Below, piece by piece: positions 1-8,913 of a stretch of 64,000 nt of DNA (position 1 is its first letter; each line of letters starts with the position of its first letter). The notes under the pieces are model-generated. The model searched no databases. It was not told where the DNA came from and worked only from the letters and a program-made list of their open reading frames with translations. Position numbers and translations under genes: made by a program. Source of the DNA: Paenibacillus oceani (lineage in GTDB: Bacteria > Bacillota > Bacilli > Paenibacillales > NBRC-103111); contig NZ_JACXJA010000020.1 of assembly GCF_014705615.1 (NCBI RefSeq), positions 62,001 to 126,000 of the forward strand, written 5' to 3'.

Positions 1-1767
1 CCGCTCCCATTGCCCGGTCATCTCGGGCGAGGTGAGCAGCTCGATGCCCGCGCCGCGGATCAGCTCGACCGCGGACCGCCCTTTCTGCGTGATGGCGATC
101 CGTTTGCCCTGCATCGTCACATAGCCGACGTTTTTCAGCCGCTCGATGATCGCGGCCCGCGTCGCCGGCGTGCCGAGGCCGCCGTCCTTCATCGCATCGC
201 GCAGCTCCTCGTCCTCAAGCTGCTTGCCGGCGCTTTCCATCGCCTTCAGCAGCGTCCCTTCCGTATACGCCTTCGGCGGCTGCGTTTCCTTTTCCTTGGC
301 CGCCGAATCGCGGCAATGCACCGGATCGTCCGCGTTCAGGACGAACGGAGTCTCGACCAGCTCTTCCTCCGGCTCGTTCGAATCGCCGCCTTCCCCGTCT
401 TTTCCTTCGGCGTTTTTCCCGCCTTTGCCGCCCGACTTTTTGCCGGTATCCTTGGCGCTTGTTTTGTCGTCTTCGTAAATGACTTTCCAGCCGAGACTGA
501 GCAGCTGCTTGATCGTCGTCTTGAACGTTTCCTTTTCGACCTCGGTTAAGATCGAATGCACCTTGTACTCCGCAGGCGGGTAAAAGTGCGACAGGAAGCG
601 CCGGATAATAAGATCGTACAGCTTCTGCTCATCGGGGCTCAGCGAACCGGCCCGTTTGGCCGTCGGCAGGATGGCGTGGTGATCCTCGACCTTGGCGGGG
701 TTGCAGACCGCCTTGTTGTTTTTGTGCACCAGCCGCTTCTCGGCCCCGCCGGCCAGCTTCTCGTACGGTGTGCCCCGCAGCGCGTCGAGCGCCCGGTGCA
801 TCTCGGGAATATTCTGCTCGTTCACATAGTTGGAGTTGGTCCGCGGGTACGTGATGACTTTATGTTTCTCATACAGAGCTTGGGCGATGTCGAGCGTCTT
901 TTTGGCGGGGAAGCTGAATTTGGCGTTGGCCTCCCGCTGCAGCAAGGTCAAGTCGTACAGCCGGAACGGATATTCTTTCGTATCCTTGACCTCGTAGCTG
1001 GCGACAGCGCCGGGCTTGCCCTTCACCTTGGCGGCGAGCGCTTCCGCTTTCTCCCGGTCCGTAAGCCGAACCCCCTGCCACAAGCCGCGATAGGACGTCT
1101 CCTGCTGGTCGAAAAACGCCTCGACCTCGTAAAACTTCGCAGACGTAAACGCCTCGATCTGCTTTTGACGGTCATACAACAGCGCGAGCACGGGCGTCTG
1201 TACGCGTCCGACCGACAGCAGCTCGTTATGCTTCGTCGTGAAGGCGCGCGAGCCATTCATCCCGATCAGCCAATCGGCTTCGCTCCTGGCGCGGGCCGCC
1301 CGGGTCAGCGGCTCGTACTCGCTGCCGTCCTTCAGCTCCGCAAAGCCGCGGCGGATCGTCTCCGGGGTCAGGTCGGAGATCCACAGCCGCCGTACGGGCT
1401 GGCGCAGCTTCAGATGCTGCTGGATGTAAGCGAAGATCAGCTGGCCTTCGCGCCCGGCGTCGCATGCGTTGACGATATCCCCGCAGTCTTTGGCCAGCGT
1501 CTGGATGACCTTGAGCTGATCCTTGGTTCTCGGGTTCGGCAGCAGTTTGAACGAATCGGGTACGATGGGCAGATCGTTGAAGTTCCATTTCTTATATTTT
1601 TCATCGTAATGGTCAGGTTCCGCGAGTCCGATCAGATGGCCGATCGCCCAAGTAATGACGTAACGCTCTCCTTCGAGATGCGTGCGCTTGTTGGCCGCTT
1701 TCGGTTCGATGGCGGCGGCGATATTGCGGCCCATGTCCGGCTTTTCAGCGATAATTAATGTTTTCAA
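1..1767 (-). CDS. topB: DNA topoisomerase III (partial, C-terminus beyond window)
   Basis: Type IA topoisomerase that relaxes or decatenates DNA through a transient 5'-phosphotyrosine single-strand break. I translated this by hand from the minus strand; 589 codons are visible. The N-terminus MKTLIIAEKPDMGRNIAAAI is the TOPRIM strand, followed by the acidic motif NACDAGREGQLIF. The catalytic tyrosine is Y307 in ITYPRTNSNYV; most relatives have YPRTDS, so Asp to Asn here is a small oddity. A charged, Gly/Lys/Glu-rich linker (about residues 430-465) precedes a conserved segment containing GTPATRAAIIERL. The start is TTG (1765-1767) with GGAGG eight bases upstream; the nearby ATG runs straight into a stop. 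Transcribed divergently from the LhgO gene. TopB rather than TopA is inferred from the N-terminal sequence and the missing zinc-finger region in the visible part. Confidence 0.93.
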   Translation of the reverse strand, partial: MKTLIIAEKPDMGRNIAAAIEPKAANKRTHLEGERYVITWAIGHLIGLAEPDHYDEKYKKWNFNDLPIVPDSFKLLPNPRTKDQLKVIQTLAKDCGDIVNACDAGREGQLIFAYIQQHLKLRQPVRRLWISDLTPETIRRGFAELKDGSEYEPLTRAARARSEADWLIGMNGSRAFTTKHNELLSVGRVQTPVLALLYDRQKQIEAFTSAKFYEVEAFFDQQETSYRGLWQGVRLTDREKAEALAAKVKGKPGAVASYEVKDTKEYPFRLYDLTLLQREANAKFSFPAKKTLDIAQALYEKHKVITYPRTNSNYVNEQNIPEMHRALDALRGTPYEKLAGGAEKRLVHKNNKAVCNPAKVEDHHAILPTAKRAGSLSPDEQKLYDLIIRRFLSHFYPPAEYKVHSILTEVEKETFKTTIKQLLSLGWKVIYEDDKTSAKDTGKKSGGKGGKNAEGKDGEGGDSNEPEEELVETPFVLNADDPVHCRDSAAKEKETQPPKAYTEGTLLKAMESAGKQLEDEELRDAMKDGGLGTPATRAAIIERLKNVGYVTMQGKRIAITQKGRSAVELIRGAGIELLTSPEMTGQWER

Positions 1768-1984
1768 TGCATGTCCTCCGGTACGGTAGTAGCTTGTCCC
1801 GTCATCTTCGATCAACCTCCATACTATCATAAACCGGGCGGATGCGTCAGGGGGAGATGAGCGTGCGCACGTGAAGACAAGCAGCCACAAAAAAATTTGC
1901 TGACAGGGATAAGAGGCCACTTCTGCCTGTTGGTTTCCGTGTACAATGAAGGGAGTCACTCGAAAGTCAGAGGAGGACGTCCTA

Positions 1985-3229
1985 GTGAAGCGGTACGATT
2001 ACTTGATTGCAGGCGGCGGCATTATCGGACTGACGATTGCGCGGGAATTGAAGCGGCGTTATCCCGAAGCCCGGATCGCCGTGATCGAGAAGGAGCCGGA
2101 TGTGGCGAAGCATTCCAGCGGGCGGAACAGCGGCGTTTTGCACGCCGGGTTTTATTATACGGCCGACAGCCTGAAGGCGAAATTTACCCGGGACGGCAAT
2201 GAAGCGATGCAGGCGTATTGCCGGGAGCACGGTCTGAAGCTGAACCGGTGCGGGAAACTGGTTGTAGCGACGGACGAGTCGGAGCTGGCCGGACTGGAGG
2301 AGCTGAAACGGCGCGCCGAGCGTAACGGCGTCGAGCTGATCTGGGTCGATGAAGAGGAGACGGTGCGAATCGATCCGAACGTGAAGACCTTTAAGAAAGC
2401 TCTCTATTCGCCGAATACGGCGTCGGTCGACCCGGTGGAAGTGTGCATGTGCATAAAAAAGGAAGTTGCTTCGCAAGGCGTCGACTTTTTCTTCGATACG
2501 GCTTACGCGGGGCATAAAGGCGATACGATCCTGACGAACCGCGGACCGTTCGGCTGCGGCTATTTCATTAATTCGGCCGGCCTGTACGCGGATAAAGTGG
2601 CTCACGACTTCGGCTTCGGCAGGAAATATACGATTATACCGTTTAAGGGTATCTACTTGAAATACGCCAAAAACAAGTCGGATGTCCGCACAAACATTTA
2701 CCCGGTGCCGAATCTGAACAATCCGTTTCTCGGCGTCCATTATACGAAGACGGTGGACGGAAGCATCAAGATCGGGCCTACGGCGATCCCCGCCTTTTGG
2801 CGGGAAAACTACAAAGGGCTTCACCGGTTCAAGATGTCCGAGTTTTTTCAAATTTTATTTTATGAAGCTAAGCTGTTTTGGACCAACTCGTTTCATTTCC
2901 GGAGGCTGGCGGTGGAGGAAATGAAAAAATATAACAAAGCGAACTTTATCGGGCTCTCGCTAAAAATGATCAAGCAGCTCGACCCTAAAGGGTTCGGAGA
3001 TTTTCTGCGGCCGGGCATCCGCGCCCAACTGCTCGACAAACAAACGCTGGAGCTGGTTCAGGATTTCGTGCTGGAAGGCGACAGCCGGTCGATGCATATT
3101 TTGAATGCCGTATCGCCGGCCTTCACCTGTTCGCTGCCTTTTGCCGCCTACGTGGCGGATCAGATTGAAGAGAGACGGGCCGCCGCACCCGCTGCGCCGT
3201 CTTCACAAGGAACGCCTGTGCTGCGCTAG
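1985..3229 (+). CDS. lhgO: L-2-hydroxyglutarate oxidase-like FAD-dependent oxidoreductase
   Basis: Predicted flavoenzyme oxidising L-2-hydroxyglutarate to 2-oxoglutarate, donating electrons to quinone or oxygen in known relatives. The 414-residue protein opens with the Rossmann FAD motif (DYLIAGGGIIGLTIARELK), followed by the family signature HSSGRNSGVLHAGFYY around residues 40-55 and a C-terminal FAD-contact region near PAFTCSLPFA. I chose the GTG at 1985 because AGGAGG lies eight bases upstream; an in-frame ATG at 1946 has no such site and would add 13 unlikely residues. It stands alone, convergent with the glycosyltransferase genes. DAO-family members are hard to separate by sequence, so a glycerol-3-phosphate-like or glycine-oxidase-like substrate is a weaker alternative. 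Confidence 0.85.
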   Translation: MKRYDYLIAGGGIIGLTIARELKRRYPEARIAVIEKEPDVAKHSSGRNSGVLHAGFYYTADSLKAKFTRDGNEAMQAYCREHGLKLNRCGKLVVATDESELAGLEELKRRAERNGVELIWVDEEETVRIDPNVKTFKKALYSPNTASVDPVEVCMCIKKEVASQGVDFFFDTAYAGHKGDTILTNRGPFGCGYFINSAGLYADKVAHDFGFGRKYTIIPFKGIYLKYAKNKSDVRTNIYPVPNLNNPFLGVHYTKTVDGSIKIGPTAIPAFWRENYKGLHRFKMSEFFQILFYEAKLFWTNSFHFRRLAVEEMKKYNKANFIGLSLKMIKQLDPKGFGDFLRPGIRAQLLDKQTLELVQDFVLEGDSRSMHILNAVSPAFTCSLPFAAYVADQIEERRAAAPAAPSSQGTPVLR

Positions 3230-3318
3230 CGGTTTCGGTGTAAAGAAGAGGAAAGCGGGCTGCGGTCTCCGGAGCTCGGGTAATCTGGCGGCGGCATCCG
3301 GACAGCCGAGCACCGGCG

Positions 3319-5052
3319 TTACCGCAGCTTGTATATGTAATGCTCCGATCCGGCTTCCAGCTTCGGATACCGCTCTTCGAGCGTCCGTCTGAGCAAGCCG
3401 TCCGGATCCCCGTCGATGTAGCCTTTTAACGGCACGAAATAAACGGCTCCCTCCCTTACGAAGTAATCGAGCTCCGCGACCGTGTCGCCCGGGATCGAAT
3501 TCGTCACCCGCCAGCCGGCTCTGTGGGAAGCGTTCAGCAGAGAAGGATCATCGGTACCGGTGACGATGAGATCGTCGGGTTCGGTCAGGCGCTCTACGAC
3601 CTCGGCTTGGCGAATAAGCTCATCGTTCTGGATGCCGATGACTGGCGCGACCTGACGGTAACTTTCCGCGCTTATGACGGCTAAGACTGCCACCGCACAC
3701 AAGCCCGCTGCGAGCCGGGAACGGTTGGAAAAACCTCTCCCATTGCCGCCCCGCCGCCTCCGGTTCGGGTCACGGCTGAGCGTGATCCATAGCTCCAGCA
3801 CCCCCGCAGAAAGCAAGGCGATCAGCGGTCCGGCAAAAATCATATAATAAGGGAAGCGGATGACCGCTACAATCGTTGCGAGCTCGGCGGCGATCGCCAG
3901 TGTCCAGATGAGCAGGGGGAAGTCTCTTCTACGGACAAGGAGCAGGACCAGGCCGGCCGCAGCGACAACCAGACCGGTCCACGTAAACGCTTTCGGTATC
4001 TCGGTGGCAAAAAACTGCCGAGCTTCCGACGACCACGCCGCCGTCGCAAATCGCGGAACGATATGTTTGGAGGCGATGCCCGAGACGAACGTCGATTCGG
4101 CTAACGTTCCGAGCCATGCGTAATAGACGTATGGCGGCAGCAGCGAGAGCAGGGCAAAGCCCCATAGCTCCAGCCGCTTGAACACGCCGCCTCTGTACTT
4201 GGCGATCACCATAGCCAGCATCGGGACACAGACGAACATTGTCGGAATTTTCTCGCATATCGCAAGTGATGTGAACAGGGCGGCGGCCAGCAGCAGGCTC
4301 CGCTTTTCTTTGGCGATCCATTCCGAGAACCAGTAAAACGCCCCGGTATAAAAAAACAACGCCGCCGATTCGGGCATAATCGCCCGCGAATACAACAGAT
4401 TCAGGGGCAGCAGTCCGTATAGCAGCAAAGCGAACAGAGCTGCTGCAGCCGAATAACGCCTCGCCGCGATCCGGTATACGAACCAGGCCGACCCGATGAA
4501 AAACGCGACCGGCACGATCCGGGCCGCAATATAACTGTAGCCGAACAGCTTGTACAGAATGGCGATCAGAAACGTCGTAATCTGCAGCTCCAGCTGCGCA
4601 TAGTTGGGCATTGGCCCCTGGTAATTCAGTTGGGGATACAACACGTTAAATCGACGCTCGACGAAATTGCGGGCCATTGCTTCCGTATCGGATTGGCGCC
4701 AGGAATCGTAGCCGAACGGCGAGTCGCCGATGTGCGGCAGCCGGATCGCGAGCAGGAACAGAAGGACCATCACCGTCAAAGTCCGATGTGTGAAGAGCAG
4801 CTCCCATAACGAACGAACGTTCATTTGTTTCACGGTAGGACGAAGTGGATATTCCGCCGCTTTCAGCGCTTCCGAAGGAGCGAGGGACCGCCGGTCCGGA
4901 TCAGACCTGGCGTCCGGGTAACGGATGGATGCGGCCTGTCCGGTATGTTCGGTATGACCGGTCTGCCTGGTGTGTCTGGCCTGCTTGGTGTATCCGGCCT
5001 GTCCGTCGTGTCTGGTTCCATTGGAAGGCAGTTTATGTTCGTTGTTCTCCAC
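3319..5052 (-). CDS. GT39/ArnT-like membrane glycosyltransferase
   Basis: Integral membrane protein of about 577 residues with many hydrophobic helices (the first after MNVRSLWELLFTHRTL). It carries the luminal Asp/Arg segment FGYDSWRQSDTEAMARNF typical of PMT/ArnT-like (GT-C fold) transferases, which use polyprenyl-phosphate sugars to glycosylate lipids or proteins outside the membrane. A soluble domain of about 150 residues follows the last helices. The start is uncertain: GTG at 5052 has GGAG just upstream and overlaps the preceding GT2 gene by 20 bp, while ATG at 4824 would remove the odd hydrophilic N-terminus. That N-terminus contains a degenerate Thr/Gly/Gln/His repeat. Cotranscribed with the GT2 gene, which probably makes the lipid-linked sugar donor. 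Confidence 0.78.
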   Translation of the reverse strand: MENNEHKLPSNGTRHDGQAGYTKQARHTRQTGHTEHTGQAASIRYPDARSDPDRRSLAPSEALKAAEYPLRPTVKQMNVRSLWELLFTHRTLTVMVLLFLLAIRLPHIGDSPFGYDSWRQSDTEAMARNFVERRFNVLYPQLNYQGPMPNYAQLELQITTFLIAILYKLFGYSYIAARIVPVAFFIGSAWFVYRIAARRYSAAAALFALLLYGLLPLNLLYSRAIMPESAALFFYTGAFYWFSEWIAKEKRSLLLAAALFTSLAICEKIPTMFVCVPMLAMVIAKYRGGVFKRLELWGFALLSLLPPYVYYAWLGTLAESTFVSGIASKHIVPRFATAAWSSEARQFFATEIPKAFTWTGLVVAAAGLVLLLVRRRDFPLLIWTLAIAAELATIVAVIRFPYYMIFAGPLIALLSAGVLELWITLSRDPNRRRRGGNGRGFSNRSRLAAGLCAVAVLAVISAESYRQVAPVIGIQNDELIRQAEVVERLTEPDDLIVTGTDDPSLLNASHRAGWRVTNSIPGDTVAELDYFVREGAVYFVPLKGYIDGDPDGLLRRTLEERYPKLEAGSEHYIYKLR

Positions 5053-5839
5053 TTTGCTCCGGCACCCCCGTGAACTCCGGTCCGGTTTCGGCTGATGGCA
5101 GCCTGACGGCGCGCACAAGCCGGAAATAACCGGCGACGGTTTGCTTCACGTTCATTTTGCTGCGGCCTTCCTTCAAGAAATATTCCAGCGTAAGCGGCAC
5201 TTCCCCGGCTTTCACCCCGACGCGGCCGAGCTTGGCGATAATTTCGGCGGTGCAGGCAAAACCGCTTAACGTAATCAGACGATCGTGATACTCCCGGATC
5301 GCCTTTCGAATGATCCCGGCTGTGTAAGCGCGGAAACCGCTCGAATAATCGTTCACTCCGTCGATCGGGAAGAGCAGCCTGAAAAAGAGCCGGGCTCCCC
5401 GGCTGTACAGCTTGCGAAGCAGCGGCAATCCGAGCTCCCGTCCTCCCGGGACGAATCTGGAGGCGACGACGAGATCGAGCTGCTCGTTTTTTAGCTTTCG
5501 GACCATCGCCATGATGAGATTCGGGTCGTGCGTATTGTCCGCATCCAGCGTCACGAGAATGTCGCGGTCTTCATAGTGTCGCACCATATGCCCGAACATC
5601 GTGTTCATCGCTTCGCCCAGACCGCGGTTGGCTTCGTGAACGAGCAGGCAAGCTCCCGGAAACTTGCCGGTGAAGTCGGACAGAAGCGTCCTCGTCTGGT
5701 CTGTGCTCCCGTCATCGACGAAGACGAGATGCAGCGAATCGCCGAGCTTTATATATAGCCGTTCCAATTTGACAAACAGCTTGGGCAGTGCTGAAGCTTC
5801 ATTATAAACCGGCATGCCGACAACGATTTTACAGCTCAT
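5033..5839 (-). CDS. GT2 family glycosyltransferase (dolichol/polyprenyl-phosphate mannosyl- or glucosyltransferase-like)
   Basis: Cytoplasmic GT-A enzyme transferring a sugar from a nucleotide sugar to polyprenyl phosphate, by family resemblance. Visible motifs are VGMPVYNEASALPKL at the N-terminus, FVDDGSTDQT (DDGS, nucleotide binding) near residue 40, VTLDADNTHDPNLI (DAD-type metal site) near residue 95, and GVNDYSSGFRAYTAG later. The start ATG at 5839 is preceded by GGGAG; upstream in-frame codons give a sequence unlike the family. Its end overlaps the start of the GT39-like gene, so the pair forms one unit: GT2 makes the lipid-linked sugar and the membrane enzyme uses it. No terminal transmembrane helix is evident in this protein. 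Confidence 0.85.
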   Translation of the reverse strand: MSCKIVVGMPVYNEASALPKLFVKLERLYIKLGDSLHLVFVDDGSTDQTRTLLSDFTGKFPGACLLVHEANRGLGEAMNTMFGHMVRHYEDRDILVTLDADNTHDPNLIMAMVRKLKNEQLDLVVASRFVPGGRELGLPLLRKLYSRGARLFFRLLFPIDGVNDYSSGFRAYTAGIIRKAIREYHDRLITLSGFACTAEIIAKLGRVGVKAGEVPLTLEYFLKEGRSKMNVKQTVAGYFRLVRAVRLPSAETGPEFTGVPEQSGEQRT

Positions 5840-5999
5840 GTGCAGGGCTCCCGAGGTCGTTGATATGCCACAAACAAGCCGTTTCCTTAAGGCTGTAAAC
5901 GTTTCATGGCATTCATAACCAGAGTTCCCCAATCCGGAAGGAACTAAACTTATCACCATCTTGCGTGGAAGTTCAACTCAACATGAGAGGCGCGCCAAA

Positions 6000-6731
6000 C
6001 TACAGATCGAGCGTCAACTGCTCATGCGTGTTGCGATCTGCGTCTGGACGACGTACGTTTCCGTCGGCATCGATATTCAGCAGCTGCAGCCGGGTCAAGC
6101 GGACCGACAGCGCAGAGATCGATACGCGAAAACATTCGGCGAGCCCGTATAAATGGGAGAGGTGAATTTTCCCCATTTTGCGCAATTGACCGACGGTACG
6201 TTCCATCATCGGGCGCGGCATGAGCAAACATTCGGCGAATAGGTCGGCCTGGACTTCCTCGGGCGGTTTTCTGGAGGTGCTCCGGCAATAGTAGGGGCGG
6301 ACCGGCTCAAGCCTTGCTGTCGCCGTTTCGTGTAACGCTCCGTCTGTGTTCAAGCTGCCGGACCGACCGGTCGGACCGGTGTCGCGGAGGCGGAGCCGGT
6401 AAGGCGTGCCCGAGGAGTGAAGCACCCAATGACCCAGCTCGTGGGCCAAGGTAAAGTGATAGGTGCCGATCTTGCTGTCGAACAGCTCGCGGTGCGTTTC
6501 GTTCAGCACGATTCGTCTCTCCGTCGGCAGGATGGCGGCCATCACGATTCCGTCCGGGTCGAAATGATCGATCGGTTCCCAGCAAATGTGCAGGTCGAAA
6601 TGAAATTCGACGATTTCTTCAATCGGCACGTTTTGGACCCGCTTCTGGTGCGGATCGAAGCCGTAGTCGGTCAGGATGCGCTCGGTCAGCAGCTCCATCC
6701 GTTCCTGCGTAATATATTTCGCCGTCGTCAC
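6000..6731 (-). CDS. ImmA/IrrE family metallopeptidase
   Basis: Predicted zinc metallopeptidase of the ImmA/IrrE (COG2856) family, 243 residues. The catalytic motif HELGH is clear in YHFTLAHELGHWVLH, with a downstream acidic segment (EEVQADLFAECLLMPRPMM) supplying the third ligand. Start is the GTG at 6731, which overlaps the stop of the XRE gene (GTGA overlap) and has GGAGGAGG upstream. Such proteases cleave or inactivate the XRE-type repressor encoded beside them, as with ImmR/ImmA of ICEBs1. Here no integrase, excisionase or conjugation genes are near, so the pair is probably a chromosomal stress switch and not a mobile-element immunity module. The C-terminal 50 residues resemble a small helical domain with no assignment. 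Confidence 0.88.
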   Translation of the reverse strand: MTTAKYITQERMELLTERILTDYGFDPHQKRVQNVPIEEIVEFHFDLHICWEPIDHFDPDGIVMAAILPTERRIVLNETHRELFDSKIGTYHFTLAHELGHWVLHSSGTPYRLRLRDTGPTGRSGSLNTDGALHETATARLEPVRPYYCRSTSRKPPEEVQADLFAECLLMPRPMMERTVGQLRKMGKIHLSHLYGLAECFRVSISALSVRLTRLQLLNIDADGNVRRPDADRNTHEQLTLDL

Positions 6732-7075
6732 GAAGGTTCGTCCTCCTCCGGCTCGCTTATAATATCCTGAATTTTTTTCCATTGAGCGGGAGAGAGGTCG
6801 GAAGCTTTTCTAAGGAAGACGGGCACCTCTCTATTTTCTACGATGAGTTTTTGAAAGCTGGTAGGCACTTTTTTGGCGGTCAAAATAAGCTCTTCCGGTT
6901 CTGCGCCGAGCACTTCGGCGATGCGGATAATTTTATCCTCGGCCGGAGGGTCCATCGTGCCGCTTTCGATTTTGCTTATATACGTAAAGTCGATCCCTAC
7001 CCAATCGGCGAGCTGCCGCTGGGTTACTTTTTTGTTCTTGCGCAATTGGCGGAGTAAAATGCCGAATTCGCTCAT
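6728..7075 (-). CDS. XRE-family helix-turn-helix transcriptional regulator
   Basis: 115-residue DNA-binding repressor. Residues 1-65 form a Cro/CI-type HTH (LLRQLRKNKKVTQRQLADW, then GIDFTYISKIESG). The tail ends in an acidic stretch (EPEEDEPS). The start is the ATG at 7075 with AAAGGTGGT seven bases upstream; an in-frame GTG twelve bases earlier lies inside the ribosome binding site. Translationally coupled to the ImmA/IrrE protease by a 4-bp overlap, which is the usual repressor/antirepressor-protease arrangement. Target genes cannot be deduced; autoregulation of its own promoter in 7076-7270 is likely by analogy. Confidence 0.9.
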   Translation of the reverse strand: MSEFGILLRQLRKNKKVTQRQLADWVGIDFTYISKIESGTMDPPAEDKIIRIAEVLGAEPEELILTAKKVPTSFQKLIVENREVPVFLRKASDLSPAQWKKIQDIISEPEEDEPS

Positions 7076-7272
7076 AGTCGCTACCACCTTTCGTTGCTTT
7101 TAATTGTACGGCCGTTGAGGAATATGTCAACAAAAAACAATCCGCCTTCTGCCCGGAGACGGGTTTTGAAGCGAGCCGGGGGATCGGGTCATTCGGGAGG
7201 GAAGGCCCGGTTTGTAATGGCGCTTTTGCACTGCTATAGTGGGGGGAAGAAAACGCGCAAGGAGGAGCCGCA

Positions 7273-8694
7273 TTGTTTCAAGCAGACGGACAAGTCCGGA
7301 TTACGATTGTGGAGACCAGCGATTTGCACGGTAGCTTGCTTCCCGTAAGGCTGGCGCTGAGCGAGCTGAAGTTCGACGCTGCGGTGATCGGCAACCACGA
7401 ATTCAACTACGGTCTGGACGTGCTGAACAAAGCGATAGGGGAGTCCGCGTTTGCTTGGCTGTCGGCCAATATCGTCAGAGAAGGGACGGAGGAGCCGGCT
7501 TTCGGCAGGCCTTATGTGATCCGGGAGTTCGGCGGGGCGACTGTCGCGGTTCTCGGGCTGACGACGCCGTATATTCCGAACTGGGAAAATCCGAGCCATA
7601 TTCAGGGACTCGATTTTATCGACGCGGTCGAAACGGCGAAACGGTGGGTCCCCTACTTGCGCGAGGAACGGAAGGCGGATGTCGTCGTTATCTCGTATCA
7701 CGGCGGATTCGAATCGGATCCGGTTACGGGAGTAGCCTCGGAGAGGCAGACGGGGGAAAATCAAGGCTACCGGCTGTGCATGGAGGTGTCGGGCATCGAT
7801 GTACTGCTAACCGGACACCAGCACCGGGAATTGGCTGGCCTAACGATTAACGGGGTGACGATCGTGCAGCCGGGCCATCTGGGTCAGCAAGCCGGAATCG
7901 TCAAGCTGACACTGGAGAAGTCCGGCGGCCGTTGGCGGGTAGCGGACAAAAGCTCGGAGCTGCTGAGCGTAAGCGGGATTGTGCCAGACCCGGATATCGT
8001 AGCATTGGCCGGACCTTATGAAGCGGCGGCCCAAGTCTGGCTCGATACGCCGATCGGCACGATCGAGGGGGATATGACGGTTCGCGACCCGCTGTTGATC
8101 CGGACGAAGGACAATGCGCTGATCGAGTTTATTAATAAGGTGCAGATGGAGACGTCCGGAGCGGCAATATCGAATACCGCGCTGTTCACCGACGATTCGC
8201 CGGGGTTCCCGGCTCAAGTGACGATGCGTCATATCGTATCGAACTACATTTACCCGAATACGCTGAAGGTGATCCGCATTACCGGACGGGATATGGCGGC
8301 GGCTTTGGAGCGGAATGCAACCTATTTTACGGTTGGAGACGACGGGGCGATCCGAATCAATCCGAAGTTTGCCGTGCCCAAGCCGCAGCATTACAACTAT
8401 GACATGTGGGAAGGGATCGAATATACGCTGGACGTATCGCGTCCGGAAGGAAGCCGCGTCGTCAGACTGACCCATCGCGGACAGCCGGTCGACCCGGACG
8501 GCGAGTACGACGTGGTGATGAACAATTACCGCGCCGGGGGCGGCGGCGACTATACGATGTATGCCGGCAAGCCGGTGGTCAAAGATATTCCGATAGACAT
8601 GTCCGAACTGATCGCGAGCTACATCCTTGAGCGCAAGACGGTGAAAGCCACGGTGGACGGAAACTGGGAAGTGGTGACGGGCTTCCGGGGGTGA
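7273..8694 (+). CDS. 5'-nucleotidase/metallophosphatase family protein, apparently lacking an internal N-terminal segment
   Basis: Resembles the bifunctional UDP-sugar hydrolase/5'-nucleotidase (YfkN/CpdB-like) family but is cytoplasmic here: 473 residues with no signal peptide. The first metal motif TSDLHGS (near residue 15) is followed after only about 17 residues by the GNHEFNYG motif. Family members normally have some 45-50 more residues there, holding the DNGD/GD metal-binding motif. The later motifs SYHGGFE and TGHQHRE and the C-terminal 5'-nucleotidase domain (from about residue 255, with NNYRAGGGGDY) look intact. Start TTG 7273 follows AAGGAGGA at good spacing. Because the reading frame is uninterrupted, this is either a real in-frame deletion with likely loss of catalysis or an unusual variant. 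Confidence 0.8.
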   Translation: MFQADGQVRITIVETSDLHGSLLPVRLALSELKFDAAVIGNHEFNYGLDVLNKAIGESAFAWLSANIVREGTEEPAFGRPYVIREFGGATVAVLGLTTPYIPNWENPSHIQGLDFIDAVETAKRWVPYLREERKADVVVISYHGGFESDPVTGVASERQTGENQGYRLCMEVSGIDVLLTGHQHRELAGLTINGVTIVQPGHLGQQAGIVKLTLEKSGGRWRVADKSSELLSVSGIVPDPDIVALAGPYEAAAQVWLDTPIGTIEGDMTVRDPLLIRTKDNALIEFINKVQMETSGAAISNTALFTDDSPGFPAQVTMRHIVSNYIYPNTLKVIRITGRDMAAALERNATYFTVGDDGAIRINPKFAVPKPQHYNYDMWEGIEYTLDVSRPEGSRVVRLTHRGQPVDPDGEYDVVMNNYRAGGGGDYTMYAGKPVVKDIPIDMSELIASYILERKTVKATVDGNWEVVTGFRG

Positions 8695-8913
8695 CATTCG
8701 CCCCACGCTCCCCTCATCCCAGCCTGGTCGCGTGCAGGCGATGGTAGGATGTGATGCCGCCGCCCGGCTGCCTGATGGTAGTCGCCTTGCCGCAGGGCAG
8801 ACGCTGGGGCGGAAATGCCAGCATCACTTATTCATGCTGCCCGTCCGGAGGTTGGACACGCCGTGTGTGCTTGCACTTTACAGTGGTAGTCGCGCGTTGA
8901 GCGGAAAATACTC

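Noticed and set aside
10-1758. Plus-strand frames of 179 and 400 codons at the left edge
   Set aside because: They are opposite strand to topoisomerase III, whose motifs read clearly on the minus strand but which runs off the window.
6000-7075. Prophage or ICE immunity module
   Set aside because: The XRE/ImmA pair matches such modules, but no integrase, excisionase, relaxase or structural gene is near.
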